Shown here piece by piece: positions 25,981 to 35,162 of a stretch of DNA of 42,248 bases. How positions within the stretch are numbered: position 1 is the stretch's first letter; every line of letters starts with the position of its first letter. The translations under genes and the position numbers were made by a program. The notes under the pieces are model-generated. The model did no database searches. It had not been told where the DNA came from and saw nothing but the letters and a program-made list of their open reading frames with translations. This DNA is from an uncultured Hyphomonadaceae bacterium (lineage in GTDB: Bacteria > Pseudomonadota > Alphaproteobacteria > Caulobacterales > Hyphomonadaceae), in assembly GCA_938049795.1 (NCBI GenBank), contig CALLCD010000048.1, positions 1-42,248 of the forward strand, given 5' to 3'.

Positions 25981-27846
25981 TCAGGGATTGGCGTCGAGGC
26001 TTGCAATAATCCACGCATCGACATCGCGCTCGACCAATTCTATGGGGCGCGGCCCATTCTTCAGGATGATGGAGTGAAAGGCTTGCAGGGAAAAACCGTC
26101 GCCCAGAATCAGGTGCGCATTGTCCCGAAGCGCCCTGATGGCCTGACGCCCGCTCATATAGGACGCCGCCTGGCCGGGCCAGACCGTGTAGCGATCGACC
26201 TCGGTTGCCATAGCGGTTTCAGGCTGGCCGGTCACCTCAACGAGATAGTCGATTGCGCGCTGGCGCGACCAGCGTTCATGGTGCAGGCCGGTATCCACAA
26301 CAAGGCGCGCGGCGCGAAAGAGAAGTGATTGTATGTATCCCAGCTCCCCCATCGGGTCGTCCTCGTAAACGCCAAGTTCAAAGGCAAGATCCTCGGCATA
26401 GACCGCCCAGCCTTCGCCAAAGACGGGATTCCAGACCATTTGCCGGATGAGGGGCAACTGGGCTTGTTCGGAAATGAATGCGCTTTCGAGGTGATGGCCC
26501 GGCAAGGTCTCATGATAGAGCAAGGTCGGCAGCGTAAAGGCGGGCCATTCGAACGTATCACGCAGATTTATGAAGAAGAGCCCTGGAGCCGTACCATCGG
26601 CCGGTGCGGAGATATAATAGCCGCCCGGTGCGGTCGGGGTGAGATAATCCGGAACCGGAGCAATCGAGACACTGGTGGCAGGGACAGTTTCAACGATCTC
26701 GCCCATTCTCGCCTCCATCATGGAGATCCGCTCCCGCAGACTGTTGATCAGGGCCCGGCGGCCTTCATTGTCATTTTCAAAAAGCTGCCCCGGTTGCTGT
26801 CCCAGTTCAGCGAGTTTTTCGCCAATTGTCCCGTCAACATAGCCCGCTGCGACAAGCGCGCTGTCAAGTCTGGCACTTAGGCTGGCCACCAAAGTCAGGC
26901 CCTCATTGTGAACGTCCTGCGCGGAGGCCGACCGGCCTGAATAAAATTCGAGGGCCGCGGCGTAATAGGCCTCGCCAGCGGGGAGCTGCCAAACCCCCGG
27001 CGCGTCAGGTGCGTTCGCTTCCATCTCGGCAAGTTTGTCGATGAACCGCTGATAGGATGGAATGACCTCATCGACGACGATCTGTTGCGCTTGACCAAGG
27101 GCTTGCTCTTTGAGTTGTTCGGAAATGTTCGACCGCCCGAGCATTTGGTTTTCGAGCGCTGTGACGATGGGGTGGGTGGGCACATCGCTTGCGATCAGAG
27201 ACAGGGCGAGCCGCCTCATACGTTCGAGAATGAACGCCGGGGGGCAGATCCCGCGATCTGCATCTGCCGCCAATCTGCGTCGCTCATCGTCAATTGTGCC
27301 CGCCAAAGCGGTCAGGCGCGCAAGATATGCGCCTATATCTTCGGGCACACGAATAGACTGCCGGTTGAGCAAGAGATCGGGGACATCTATATACCCGCCC
27401 GATAATTGATCGACCGCATATGGGCGGACAAAACCAAGTGCGACCTGTCCATGCCCAAACGCGCGCATCTCGACGGTGGCAGCATAGGCGGCACGAACGG
27501 CCAAAACACTGGTGGCGAGATCTTCGGGGAGCGCCTCAGTGTCGATATGGTCTAACGTGTTCAGGATTTCGATGCGTTTAAGCCCCATCCGGGCAATGCC
27601 GGCTTCAGACCGATCATCCAGACCGGCAAAATAGTCGTATCCGGCGACCTCGGTAGACAGACCCAACTGGGTTGAGGTTTCAGGTGAATAGGCAAGCTCT
27701 GTGCGGGCAGCGATGTCGAGAAAGTCGGATACCGCTTGCGGGGTTTCGAGCGGGACACGTTCGAGATCTCTCGGCGGGGCACCGCATCCGGCCATGACAA
27801 TGCACATCATTGTGATCGCTGTCCTGAATACAAAATTTGCCAGCAT
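25981..27846 (-). CDS. DUF885-family lipoprotein, probable metallopeptidase
   Basis: A 621-residue DUF885 protein. The start at 27846 gives a lipobox VMAGC (Cys21), so it is probably lipid-anchored in the periplasm. The family's metal motif is HETLPGHH at residues 445-452, followed by GEGWAVYAEDLA and DTGLHHERWSRQRAIDYL, both typical of DUF885 proteins, which are thought to be zinc peptidases. An in-frame TTG four codons upstream sits directly on the aggag and is unlikely as a start. The gene is divergent from sapC with about 105 bases between starts; that gap is AT-rich with no clear operator. Confidence 0.88.
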   Translation of the reverse strand: MLANFVFRTAITMMCIVMAGCGAPPRDLERVPLETPQAVSDFLDIAARTELAYSPETSTQLGLSTEVAGYDYFAGLDDRSEAGIARMGLKRIEILNTLDHIDTEALPEDLATSVLAVRAAYAATVEMRAFGHGQVALGFVRPYAVDQLSGGYIDVPDLLLNRQSIRVPEDIGAYLARLTALAGTIDDERRRLAADADRGICPPAFILERMRRLALSLIASDVPTHPIVTALENQMLGRSNISEQLKEQALGQAQQIVVDEVIPSYQRFIDKLAEMEANAPDAPGVWQLPAGEAYYAAALEFYSGRSASAQDVHNEGLTLVASLSARLDSALVAAGYVDGTIGEKLAELGQQPGQLFENDNEGRRALINSLRERISMMEARMGEIVETVPATSVSIAPVPDYLTPTAPGGYYISAPADGTAPGLFFINLRDTFEWPAFTLPTLLYHETLPGHHLESAFISEQAQLPLIRQMVWNPVFGEGWAVYAEDLAFELGVYEDDPMGELGYIQSLLFRAARLVVDTGLHHERWSRQRAIDYLVEVTGQPETAMATEVDRYTVWPGQAASYMSGRQAIRALRDNAHLILGDGFSLQAFHSIILKNGPRPIELVERDVDAWIIASLDANP

Positions 27847-27951
27847 TGATATTCCCAAGCTCCTAATCGTACTTTTGAGATGGTAACAGGAGTTGTCCCT
27901 TAGCCGTAAATCCTTTATCAGCAGCTAAATTCAAATATAGGAGTAACAATC

Positions 27952-28737
27952 GTGGAAACACCAGCAGGTGCCCAGCCGGGCCAGATCACTGGCAATGTGC
28001 TATTTTATCAGAACCCGGAACCATTGTCCCATGCAAAGCACGGCAATCTGGGCGTGAAGCAGATTGACCAGCCTTTCGGGTTTTTGCGATCGGCGCACGC
28101 GGTGCCTCTGACAGTTACCGAGTTTGCTATGGCGGCGTGCTCATATCCGGTTATTTTCATCGGCGAAGAGCGCACACCCATCGCCGTTATGGGCGTCCGG
28201 CAGGGGCAAAACCTGTATGTCAAGGAAGACGGACGCACCGATGAGGAAGTCTATGTTCCGGCCTTTGTACGTCGCTATCCGTTTGTGTTCGCAAGCGATC
28301 CGTCCAGCGATCAGTTGCTCCTGTGTGTTGACAGCAAGGCACCGATGGTCAGTGAAAATCCGGAAGTCGCCTTTTTTGATGGTGAGAAACCGTCCAAGTT
28401 CACAGAGGATGCCATCGAGTTCTGTAAGGAATTTGAACGCCAACGCCAGAGCACACTCGCCTTTGTTGATGTTCTTAAGAAGCATGACTTGTTCGAAGAG
28501 AAGTCGATCAGCTTCCAGCCGCGTGATGCGCAGGGCCAAGAAGCCGGTCCACCGCAGAAAATTGCCGATTATTGGGCCATTTCGGAGGAACGCCTGATCG
28601 CGCTGAGCGATGAGGTATTCTTGGAATTGAAATCTATGGGGGCACTCGGCGCGTCCTATGCGCATTTTGTCTCGCTGCTGAATTGGCCACGGGTCATCCA
28701 GCGCGCGCTCAAGGCGCCAGTGGACGGGACGGCTTAA
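27952..28737 (+). CDS. SapC family protein (GTG start)
   Basis: A 261-residue protein of the SapC family, named after a protein linked to S-layer export in Campylobacter but of unknown role in alphaproteobacteria. The family layout is clear: FGFLRSAHAVPLTVTEF, then YPVIFIGEERTPIAVMGVR, then YVPAFVRRYPFVF (residues about 43-113), with FCKEFERQR downstream. There is no signal peptide. The GTG at 27952 has taggag 8 bases upstream. A strong terminator follows, so it forms its own transcript. TonB-dependent receptor or halogenase genes that often sit near SapC are not seen here. Confidence 0.88.
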   Translation: METPAGAQPGQITGNVLFYQNPEPLSHAKHGNLGVKQIDQPFGFLRSAHAVPLTVTEFAMAACSYPVIFIGEERTPIAVMGVRQGQNLYVKEDGRTDEEVYVPAFVRRYPFVFASDPSSDQLLLCVDSKAPMVSENPEVAFFDGEKPSKFTEDAIEFCKEFERQRQSTLAFVDVLKKHDLFEEKSISFQPRDAQGQEAGPPQKIADYWAISEERLIALSDEVFLELKSMGALGASYAHFVSLLNWPRVIQRALKAPVDGTA

Positions 28738-28773
28738 GCGCCATCGCGCGAGCGAATACCCGAACAGATAGAC

Positions 28774-28807
28774 TGGGGCGACTTCGACGGGTCGCCCCAA
28801 TTTTTTT
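28774..28807 (+). terminator. Rho-independent terminator after sapC
   Basis: A perfect 9-bp stem, tggggcgac (28774-28782) with gtcgcccca (28791-28799), has an 8-base loop, then one A and seven T. It is the strongest terminator in the window. Confidence 0.9.
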
Positions 28808-28896
28808 GGCCGAGCGTTCACACATTTTGAGTTTGATTGGTGTATATTCGCCCCATTGTAATATCAGTTAAACCGTTGGAGCGCGTCCGGCGGCCA

Positions 28897-31017
28897 ATGA
28901 CGGAGTTTGTCTTGATCCAGCGCATCGCTTTTCTCTTCGTTCTGACGGTCGCGCTGGCAATGAACGCGTTCGCGCAGCGTCAGACCTATGCGGATGTGAC
29001 GGTGATTGCCGAACGGGATGTGGCGGCTGCGGGCGAGACCTTTTTTGCGGCGTTCCAGCTTGATCTGGCCGATGGCTGGCATGTGTACTGGCGCAATCCG
29101 GGCGATGCGGGCCTGCCGCCGGAGGCCAAATGGGACGAGGGCGGAGCGCTCGCTGGCGCGTTTATCTGGCCTTTGCCGCACGAATTGGAAGTGATCCCCG
29201 GCGAATTGATGGATTATGGCTATGAGCATCAATTGGTGCTGCCGTTTCCAGTGTCGGTGCCGGCGGATGCGAGCGGTGTGATCACGCTGTCGGGCACGCT
29301 CGACTATCTGATCTGTGAGGAGATTTGCATTCCTGAAAGCGCTGATTTCGAAGTCAGTGTGCCGATTGCGGGCGGGGCGGTTCCGAATGAGGTCAACGGA
29401 CGCCTGATAGGAGAGGCGATCTCGCGCGCGCCTGTGCCGCTTGGCGGCGAGGCCTGTCTCTCTGGTCAGGGCGATGGCTGGGTGCTGAGCATTGCTGACG
29501 AACAGCTCGCAGGTGCCCCGTCCTCTTTGCGGTTTTTCCCATATGAGAACGAGATCAAACATGCGGCCGATCAGGCTTGGACGGTGGGACCAGCAGGCGC
29601 GCAGATTTCGCTGACGCCCGGCTATGGGTATGAGAGCGAACTGCCGGACGCCCTGAGCGGTGTCGTTGCGCGGGGAGACGGAGATGCGCGGCAGGGGTTT
29701 GAAATTTCGGCGGCGACCTGCGCGCCAATTGCGGGGACGGCAGGGGCGAGCGGCGGGGCTGGCGCAGCGCTTGCGGGCGGCGGCGCGAACCTGTTTGTGC
29801 TGGCATGGTGGGCGCTGCTGGGCGGAATTGTGCTCAATCTGATGCCGTGTGTTTTGCCGGTCTTGTCCATGAAAGTGCTTGGCGTGGTGGGGGCTGCGAC
29901 CGAGGAGGACGGGCGACATCTGCGCGCGCATGGGCTTTGGTATACGGCGGGGGTTCTGGTGACCTTTGCGGCGATTGCGGCGCTTTTCGTTGGGTTGCGC
30001 GCGGCGGGCGAGTTTTTGTCGGTCGGGTTCCAACTGCAAAATGCGACCGCTGTAGCCGGGCTGTCGCTCCTGATGTTTGTCATCGGGCTGTGGCTTCTGG
30101 GCATGTTCGAACTTGGCGGATCGGTGCAGGGGGTTGGCTCTGGATTGGCGCGGCGCGGCGGGGCGGCGGGGGCGTTTTTCACGGGGCTGCTTGCGGCGAT
30201 TGTCGGCGCGCCCTGTATCGGGCCATTTCTGGGCGTGGCGCTTGGGGCTGTTATTACCGAGCCTGCGCCGATTGTCTTTCTGGTGTTTTTGCTGGTGGGG
30301 CTGGGACTGGCCTTGCCGTTCTTGCTGATCAGTTTTGTGCCGCGCCTGTATCGGTTTTTGCCCAAGCCCGGCGCATGGATGGAGCGGCTGAAACAGTTTT
30401 TTGCGTTTCCGATGTTTCTGAGCGCACTTTGGCTATTGTCGGTGCTTGGGGATCTCGCCGGTGCAGATGCGGTGATCGGGGCGGGACTTGGCGCGGTCGG
30501 GATTGCGTTCGGGATCTGGCTTTTGTCGGGCAGGACTGGCGCGGCGAAGACGCTGGTTGCAATCCTCGGCGCGGTGGCGATTCTGGGCGGGGGCTATTTC
30601 GGTTTGCAGCAGACTTGGCAATCTGGGGCGGCGGACGCGGCGGGGGCTGTCAGCGCTGGCTATGGCGCAGCGTCCGAGCCGGTGGCGTGGTCTGAGGCGG
30701 AAGTTGAGGCTGTGCTTGCAAATGGACAAGGCGTGTTCGTCGATTTCACGGCAAGCTGGTGCGCAACCTGCCAGCTCAACAAAGTGACGACATTGCGCAA
30801 AGCGTCCGTACAGTCGGCCTTTGCGGAGCATAATATTGTCTTCATGGTGGCAGACTTTACCCGCCAGGACAGCGCGATTGCTGACGCGCTACAGCGCCAT
30901 AAGCGGCCCGGTGTGCCGATGTATCTCTACTATGCGCCCGGAAGTCGCAGCCCTGTGGTCTTGCCTCAATTGCTTTCTGAGGCTTTGATTATGGAGCATT
31001 TGAACGCGATTGGATAA
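28897..31017 (+). CDS. DsbD/ScsB-type thiol:disulfide interchange protein
   Basis: A 706-residue inner-membrane reductase that would carry electrons from cytoplasmic thioredoxin to periplasmic partners. A signal peptide (cut near NAFAQ) is followed by the N-terminal periplasmic domain with Cys140 and Cys144 (CEEIC). The membrane domain of about eight helices has Cys318 in LMPCVLPVL and Cys440 in GAPCIGPF, the redox pair. The C-terminal thioredoxin domain has Cys622-Ala-Thr-Cys625 in SWCATC. The single-chain layout resembles ScsB as well as DsbD, so no symbol is assigned. The ATG at 28897 is preferred; the Shine-Dalgarno is weak. Confidence 0.9.
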   Translation: MTEFVLIQRIAFLFVLTVALAMNAFAQRQTYADVTVIAERDVAAAGETFFAAFQLDLADGWHVYWRNPGDAGLPPEAKWDEGGALAGAFIWPLPHELEVIPGELMDYGYEHQLVLPFPVSVPADASGVITLSGTLDYLICEEICIPESADFEVSVPIAGGAVPNEVNGRLIGEAISRAPVPLGGEACLSGQGDGWVLSIADEQLAGAPSSLRFFPYENEIKHAADQAWTVGPAGAQISLTPGYGYESELPDALSGVVARGDGDARQGFEISAATCAPIAGTAGASGGAGAALAGGGANLFVLAWWALLGGIVLNLMPCVLPVLSMKVLGVVGAATEEDGRHLRAHGLWYTAGVLVTFAAIAALFVGLRAAGEFLSVGFQLQNATAVAGLSLLMFVIGLWLLGMFELGGSVQGVGSGLARRGGAAGAFFTGLLAAIVGAPCIGPFLGVALGAVITEPAPIVFLVFLLVGLGLALPFLLISFVPRLYRFLPKPGAWMERLKQFFAFPMFLSALWLLSVLGDLAGADAVIGAGLGAVGIAFGIWLLSGRTGAAKTLVAILGAVAILGGGYFGLQQTWQSGAADAAGAVSAGYGAASEPVAWSEAEVEAVLANGQGVFVDFTASWCATCQLNKVTTLRKASVQSAFAEHNIVFMVADFTRQDSAIADALQRHKRPGVPMYLYYAPGSRSPVVLPQLLSEALIMEHLNAIG

Positions 31018-31041
31018 GCCCCGTCGCGGGAGGGAGAGACG

Positions 31042-31140
31042 GTGAAGTCGGATATCTGGAACAGGCGGAACTTTGGTCTGGCGCTTGGCATGCTGGTTGC
31101 GGTCGGGCTGACGGCGGCGGCGATGATTGCGTCCTCCTAG
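31042..31140 (+). CDS. 32-aa small membrane protein ORF
   Basis: A GTG at 31042 opens a 32-codon frame ending TAG at 31138-31140. A strong gggaggga Shine-Dalgarno (31028-31035) lies 6 bases before it. The product has a charged start (KSDIWNRRN), then one hydrophobic helix (GLALGMLVAVGLTAAAMIA) and ends SS. It begins 24 bases after the disulfide reductase gene, so it would be co-transcribed. No family is recognised. The very good ribosome-binding site is the main support. Confidence 0.5.
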   Translation: MKSDIWNRRNFGLALGMLVAVGLTAAAMIASS

Positions 31141-31155
31141 CGGGCGCGCGCTGGC

Positions 31156-31653
31156 TTAGTCGGCGGACGTGCCGAGCACATGATCGACAAGCATTGTATT
31201 GGTCAGGCATTGGCCTGTCGGGGCGGCTTGCTGGCCTGTCCGTCCGGCATGGGCCGAGGCGACGGCGATGGATTGGGCGTCATCGGCCATCGTGGCGATA
31301 CGTGTGAGGGCAGCTTTTAGCTCGGCATAAGAGGCGGCATTTTCGATCTTGATGAGTTGCAATTCGGCCTCTTCGGCCATGCCGCGATAGATGCAGCCGA
31401 GGTCTGGCGCGTTCTGGGTGTCGTCGGTCCAGCCGCCTAAATGGGTTGCGGTGGCAGCAAATCTGACGAGCCGGTCTTCAAATCCGGTGCTGACCTCGCT
31501 GAATGTGCGCTGGTCGATGTCGGCCATCATTGCGTTGGCTTCAGCGTAAATCTCGCTCGCTTGCAGGCCCCAATTCTCCGCCGTATCGGGCGAGGCGGCG
31601 GCCAAGGGCGCGCTCAGGCTTAACGTTAAGGCGCAGATGATATGTTTCAGCAT
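31156..31653 (-). CDS. Small exported hypothetical protein
   Basis: A 165-residue protein with a signal peptide (MLKHIICALTLSLSA..., cut near PLAAA). The mature part is mostly helical and has two cysteines, one in LGCIYRGMAEEAEL and one in TGQCLTNT, which could form a disulfide. The ATG at 31653 has ggag 6 bases upstream; the frame is open far upstream but that part runs into the hisS start region. Function unknown. It is divergent from hisS. Confidence 0.65.
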   Translation of the reverse strand: MLKHIICALTLSLSAPLAAASPDTAENWGLQASEIYAEANAMMADIDQRTFSEVSTGFEDRLVRFAATATHLGGWTDDTQNAPDLGCIYRGMAEEAELQLIKIENAASYAELKAALTRIATMADDAQSIAVASAHAGRTGQQAAPTGQCLTNTMLVDHVLGTSAD

Positions 31654-31746
31654 GGAACGCTCCGGTTTCTCCTCAAAGGGGAAAGCAAACCGTGTGCCGA
31701 CACGTCTCTGGCGAGTGAATTGCTCCCGTTTGGGAAGGGCGGTGCA

Positions 31747-31775
31747 TTGTGTCGAAAACCCAAATCGGCTAGGGC
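31747..31775 (+). promoter_or_regulatory. Possible hisS promoter, Caulobacter-type
   Basis: TTGTGTC (31747-31753), 14 bases, GCTAGGGC (31768-31775) partly matches the Caulobacter housekeeping consensus TTGACGS, N10-14, GCTANAWC. It would start transcription about 30 bases before hisS. Confidence 0.35.
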
Positions 31776-31813
31776 CTTGGCTTCTAGCTCCAAACCTCGA
31801 TTGCAAGGCCGCC

Positions 31814-33283
31814 ATGACCAGCACAGACACGCCCCGTAAAGACCTTGCCCGCAAACCGCGCGGCTTTCCTGACAAGCGCGAAGCGGTGCTCCATGCCGAG
31901 CAGACCATGATTGCGCAAGTGACGGAAGTGTACCGCCGCTGGGGCTTTGAAGCGCTTGATACGGGGGCGTTCGAATTTGCCGACAGTCTGGGCAAGTTTC
32001 TGCCCGATGAGGATCGGCCCAATGAAGGTGTGTTTGCGTTACAGGATGATGACGAGGCGTGGCTGTCGCTGCGCTATGATCTGACCGCGCCGCTCGCCCG
32101 CTTTGCGGCGGAGAATTGGCAGGGGTTGGCCAAGCCCTTCCGGCGTTATGCGGCGGGGCCTGTGTGGCGCAATGAGAAGCCCGGGCCGGGGCGGTTTCGT
32201 GAGTTTCTGCAATGTGATGCGGACACGGTGGGCGCGGGCGGCATTCATGCGGATGCGGAAATGGTCGCGATGGCGGCCGAGGCGATGCGTGCGGTTGGCG
32301 CGGCTGAAGGCGAGTTTGCGATCCGTGTGAACACGCGGCGCTTGCTCAATGGCGTACTCGAAGAGGCGGGTGCGCGGACGAGTGCGGCGCGGCTGACCGT
32401 TTTGCGGGCGCTCGACAAGCTCGACAAGTTTGGTGCCGAGGGTGTGGCCGAGCTTCTGGGCAAGGGCCGGATGGATGCGTCGGGGGATTTTACCAAAGGG
32501 GCCGGACTTGAGGCGGCACAGATCAAATCGGTCTTGATGTTTGCCGAGGCGGGCCGCGCGACGCGGGCCGAGACGATTGAGGCGCTGGCCAAGGCGGCTG
32601 GCAATACCGAGGAGGGCCGCGCGGGGCTGGCTGAGCTTGAAGGCATGGAAGTCGCGCTGGCAGCGCTTAGTGTTCCGGCGCGCGATGTGATATTTGATCC
32701 GTCGATTGTGCGCGGGCTTGAATATTATACCGGCCCCGTCTTCGAAGCGGAACTGCTTAAGGAAACGCTCGATGAGAAAGGCCGTAAAGTCCAGATCGGC
32801 TCGGTTGGTGGCGGCGGGCGATATGATGATCTTGTGGCGCGGTTTACCGGCGAGCGAGTTCCGGCGACAGGGTTTTCGGTGGGCATATCGCGACTGGCGG
32901 CGGGCTTTGCGATCACGGGCGACATCGAGACGCTGGATGGTCCGGTTGTGGTGCTGAACTTTGACAAGAGCGATCCGAGTGTCGCGCTTGAGATTGCGAC
33001 AGAGCTGCGCCGAGCGGGGCTTCGCGCGGAGGCCTATATGGGCTCTTCGGGCATGCGGCCGCAGATGAAATATGCTGACCGGCGCGGCGCACCGGCGGTG
33101 GTGATGGCAGGCGAGGACGAGCTCGCCAAAGGGACGGTCACGATCAAAGACCTCAAAGTGGGTGCGGCGAAAGCGAAGGCGATCAAGTCGAACGAGGAAT
33201 GGCGCGAGAGCCGGCCCGGCCAGATCGAAGTGGCGCGCGGTGAGATGATTGCAGCCGTGCGCGGGATTGTCGAGGCGGGCTGA
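31814..33283 (+). CDS. hisS: Histidine-tRNA ligase, alphaproteobacterial type
   Basis: A 489-residue class II aminoacyl-tRNA synthetase. Motif 2 is RYAAGPVWRNEKPGPGRFRE, the histidine-binding block is RGLEYYTGPVFEA, and GGGGRYDDLV is motif 3-like. The N-terminal region (RKPRGFPDKREAV and LRYDLTAPLARF) resembles the Caulobacter-type enzyme, which in the literature is adapted to tRNA-His lacking the extra G at position -1. That link is family knowledge and not shown here. The ATG at 31814 gives the normal length. Its stop overlaps the hisZ start by one base (TGATG). Confidence 0.93.
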   Translation: MTSTDTPRKDLARKPRGFPDKREAVLHAEQTMIAQVTEVYRRWGFEALDTGAFEFADSLGKFLPDEDRPNEGVFALQDDDEAWLSLRYDLTAPLARFAAENWQGLAKPFRRYAAGPVWRNEKPGPGRFREFLQCDADTVGAGGIHADAEMVAMAAEAMRAVGAAEGEFAIRVNTRRLLNGVLEEAGARTSAARLTVLRALDKLDKFGAEGVAELLGKGRMDASGDFTKGAGLEAAQIKSVLMFAEAGRATRAETIEALAKAAGNTEEGRAGLAELEGMEVALAALSVPARDVIFDPSIVRGLEYYTGPVFEAELLKETLDEKGRKVQIGSVGGGGRYDDLVARFTGERVPATGFSVGISRLAAGFAITGDIETLDGPVVVLNFDKSDPSVALEIATELRRAGLRAEAYMGSSGMRPQMKYADRRGAPAVVMAGEDELAKGTVTIKDLKVGAAKAKAIKSNEEWRESRPGQIEVARGEMIAAVRGIVEAG

Positions 33284-34407
33284 TGGGCAGATCTATTGGC
33301 AGTCCGTTCGAGCGGCTGGGCGGCGAGCTTGTCGATCCGGATATGATCCTGCCGGTGGCGTTGCCGCTTGATCTGTGCGGCGAGTCTGTGCGCGCGCGGC
33401 TTTGTGTGTTTACCGATCATAACAATCAGGACATGGCGCTGAGGCCGGATTTGACGCTGCCGGTGGCGCTTGCAGAGATTGAAGGTCGGGCGAGCGGCGC
33501 GGTGACCGGCGAGCATGTCCAACGCTATGAAGCGCGCGCGTTCCGGCAACCGGCGGCGGCGGGTGAGCCGATGGAATTTGTGCAGGTTGGGTTTGAGCGC
33601 TTTGGCGCAGAGGCAAGCGCGCAGATTGATGCGGAGACCTATGCGCTGGTGTCTGACGCAGCCGAGGGGGCGGGCGTTGAGGATGGCATTGCGCAGTTTG
33701 GGGATCTTGGCATTTTGCCGGGGTTTATTGATTTGCTCGACCTGTCTGCGGCGACCAAGGCAGGCTTGCGGCGGGCGTTTCGCGAAGAGGGCGGGGTGCG
33801 GGCATTTCTCGAGCGGCGTGACAGTGCGGGGGATGCTTTTGTGCAGTCGCTGCAAGGGCTTGATCGGGCTGGCGTCGAGAACAAAGTGGCGGAGAGATTT
33901 GCCGCTGACGGTATCGCGCATTTCTCCGACCGGACCCATAATGAGGTGGTCACGCGGCTGATGGAACAGGCGCGCGAGCTCGAAAACGGCGCGGTGCCAG
34001 AGCTTGCCAAGCGCACGCTCGAAGCTGTGCTTGATGTGCGGTGCGGGCTCGATGAGGCGGCGGGCGTGCTGGGGGAGATTGCGCGCAAGGCCGGGATTGA
34101 GGCGGGCGCGGCGGCGATGCTGGAGACGCTTGAGCGCCGCTTTGCCCTGATCGCGCAACACTCTGCGCGCTTTCTGGATGGGGCGGTGTTCAGTCCGGGC
34201 TTCGGGCGGCGCTTTACCTATTATGACGGGTTTGTCTTCGAGATTGCCGAGCGAGGCGAGCGGCAGTCGCGGCCGTTTGGTGCGGGCGGACGGTATGATC
34301 ATCTGCTTACGGATTTGTCGCATGGCAAGGTCCACGCCACGGCGATTGGCGGCGTTGTCCGGCCGGACCGTTTGGCGCTGGCGGGCAAGCGGGGGACGGG
34401 CACATGA
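33283..34407 (+). CDS. hisZ: ATP phosphoribosyltransferase regulatory subunit HisZ
   Basis: A 374-residue HisRS paralogue that lacks aminoacylation and serves as the regulatory partner of short-form HisG, carrying histidine feedback. HisRS-like blocks remain (ALRPDLTLPVALAEI and RPFGAGGRYDHLL), but the histidyl-adenylate residues are altered (FTYYDGFVFEIAERG). The start overlaps hisS by one base and the stop overlaps hisG by four, which suggests coupled synthesis of tRNA charging and histidine pathway control proteins. Confidence 0.9.
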   Translation: MGRSIGSPFERLGGELVDPDMILPVALPLDLCGESVRARLCVFTDHNNQDMALRPDLTLPVALAEIEGRASGAVTGEHVQRYEARAFRQPAAAGEPMEFVQVGFERFGAEASAQIDAETYALVSDAAEGAGVEDGIAQFGDLGILPGFIDLLDLSAATKAGLRRAFREEGGVRAFLERRDSAGDAFVQSLQGLDRAGVENKVAERFAADGIAHFSDRTHNEVVTRLMEQARELENGAVPELAKRTLEAVLDVRCGLDEAAGVLGEIARKAGIEAGAAAMLETLERRFALIAQHSARFLDGAVFSPGFGRRFTYYDGFVFEIAERGERQSRPFGAGGRYDHLLTDLSHGKVHATAIGGVVRPDRLALAGKRGTGT

Positions 34408-35153
34408 ACGCGTTGACACTGGCCATCCCTTCCAAGGGGCGGCTGAAAGACAAATCGGAAGCCTTTTTCGCGGCGGCGGGGTACGAGCTTGTGCAGGAGG
34501 GCGGCGAGCGGGGCTATCGTGCGCAGCTTGTTGGCGCGGACGGGGTGTCGGTGCTGCTGCTGCCCGCGCGGGACATTGCCCAGGGCCTCATTGATGGCGC
34601 GTTCCATGCGGGGATTACGGGTGAGGATTTGCTGCACGAGCTGACCGAGACGCCGGGCAAGAATGCGGTCGTGGTCAAGCGGCTTGGCTTTGGCGGGGCG
34701 GATGTTGTGGTCGCTGTGCCGAACTGTTGGCTGGATGTCTCGACACTGACAGATCTCGACGCGGCGGGGGCTTTGTTCCGCCAGACTCACGGCCGACGCT
34801 TGCGTGTGGCGACGAAATATATGCGCATCACGCGGCGGCATTTTGCGCGCGCATCTTTCGGTGAATACCGGCTGGTCTATAGCGCGGGCGCGACCGAGGC
34901 AGCACCGGCTTCGGGCGCGGCGGACCTGATCGTTGACATTACGTCGACGGGGGCGACGCTGGCGGCGAACAATCTCAAAGTGCTCGAGGACGGCGTATTG
35001 CTCGAAAGCGAGGCGTCGCTAACCTTTGCGCGGACGGCCGATTGGACCGACGCGGCGCGTGCGGCACTGGCGAATCTCCGGACAGGGATGGAACTCGATG
35101 CCAATGCGGACGGAGCGCTCGACGCGTTTATGACAAATATGACAAAATTGTGA
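34404..35153 (+). CDS. hisG: ATP phosphoribosyltransferase, short form HisG
   Basis: A 249-residue catalytic subunit of the first step of histidine synthesis, joining ATP and PRPP. The PRPP-binding motif VDITSTGATLAANNL is clear, and the N-terminal AIPSKGRLKDKS block is typical. The C-terminal ACT-like regulatory domain of long-form HisG (about 290-300 residues) is absent, consistent with dependence on HisZ from the gene just upstream. It overlaps hisZ by ATGA. No other his genes follow; a hairpin-rich region begins directly after the stop. Confidence 0.93.
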   Translation: MNALTLAIPSKGRLKDKSEAFFAAAGYELVQEGGERGYRAQLVGADGVSVLLLPARDIAQGLIDGAFHAGITGEDLLHELTETPGKNAVVVKRLGFGGADVVVAVPNCWLDVSTLTDLDAAGALFRQTHGRRLRVATKYMRITRRHFARASFGEYRLVYSAGATEAAPASGAADLIVDITSTGATLAANNLKVLEDGVLLESEASLTFARTADWTDAARAALANLRTGMELDANADGALDAFMTNMTKL

Positions 35154-35162
35154 TGTTTCCGC

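Noticed and set aside
28819..28848. TATATT at 28843 as a -10 for the DsbD-type gene
   Set aside because: The -10 is good, but no -35 lies at 16-18 bases, so it was not listed as a promoter.
28864..30039. A 391-codon open frame on the minus strand across the DsbD-type gene
   Set aside because: It is a shadow of the N-terminal half of the disulfide reductase; no motif or start signal.
29805..30695. A plus-strand open frame in another phase inside the DsbD-type gene
   Set aside because: It lies wholly within a gene with intact domains, and its Gly/Arg/Cys-rich product comes from frame-shifted membrane helices.
33034..34419. A 461-codon open frame on the minus strand across hisS and hisZ
   Set aside because: It overlaps two well supported genes, has an Arg/Pro-rich product and no ribosome-binding site.
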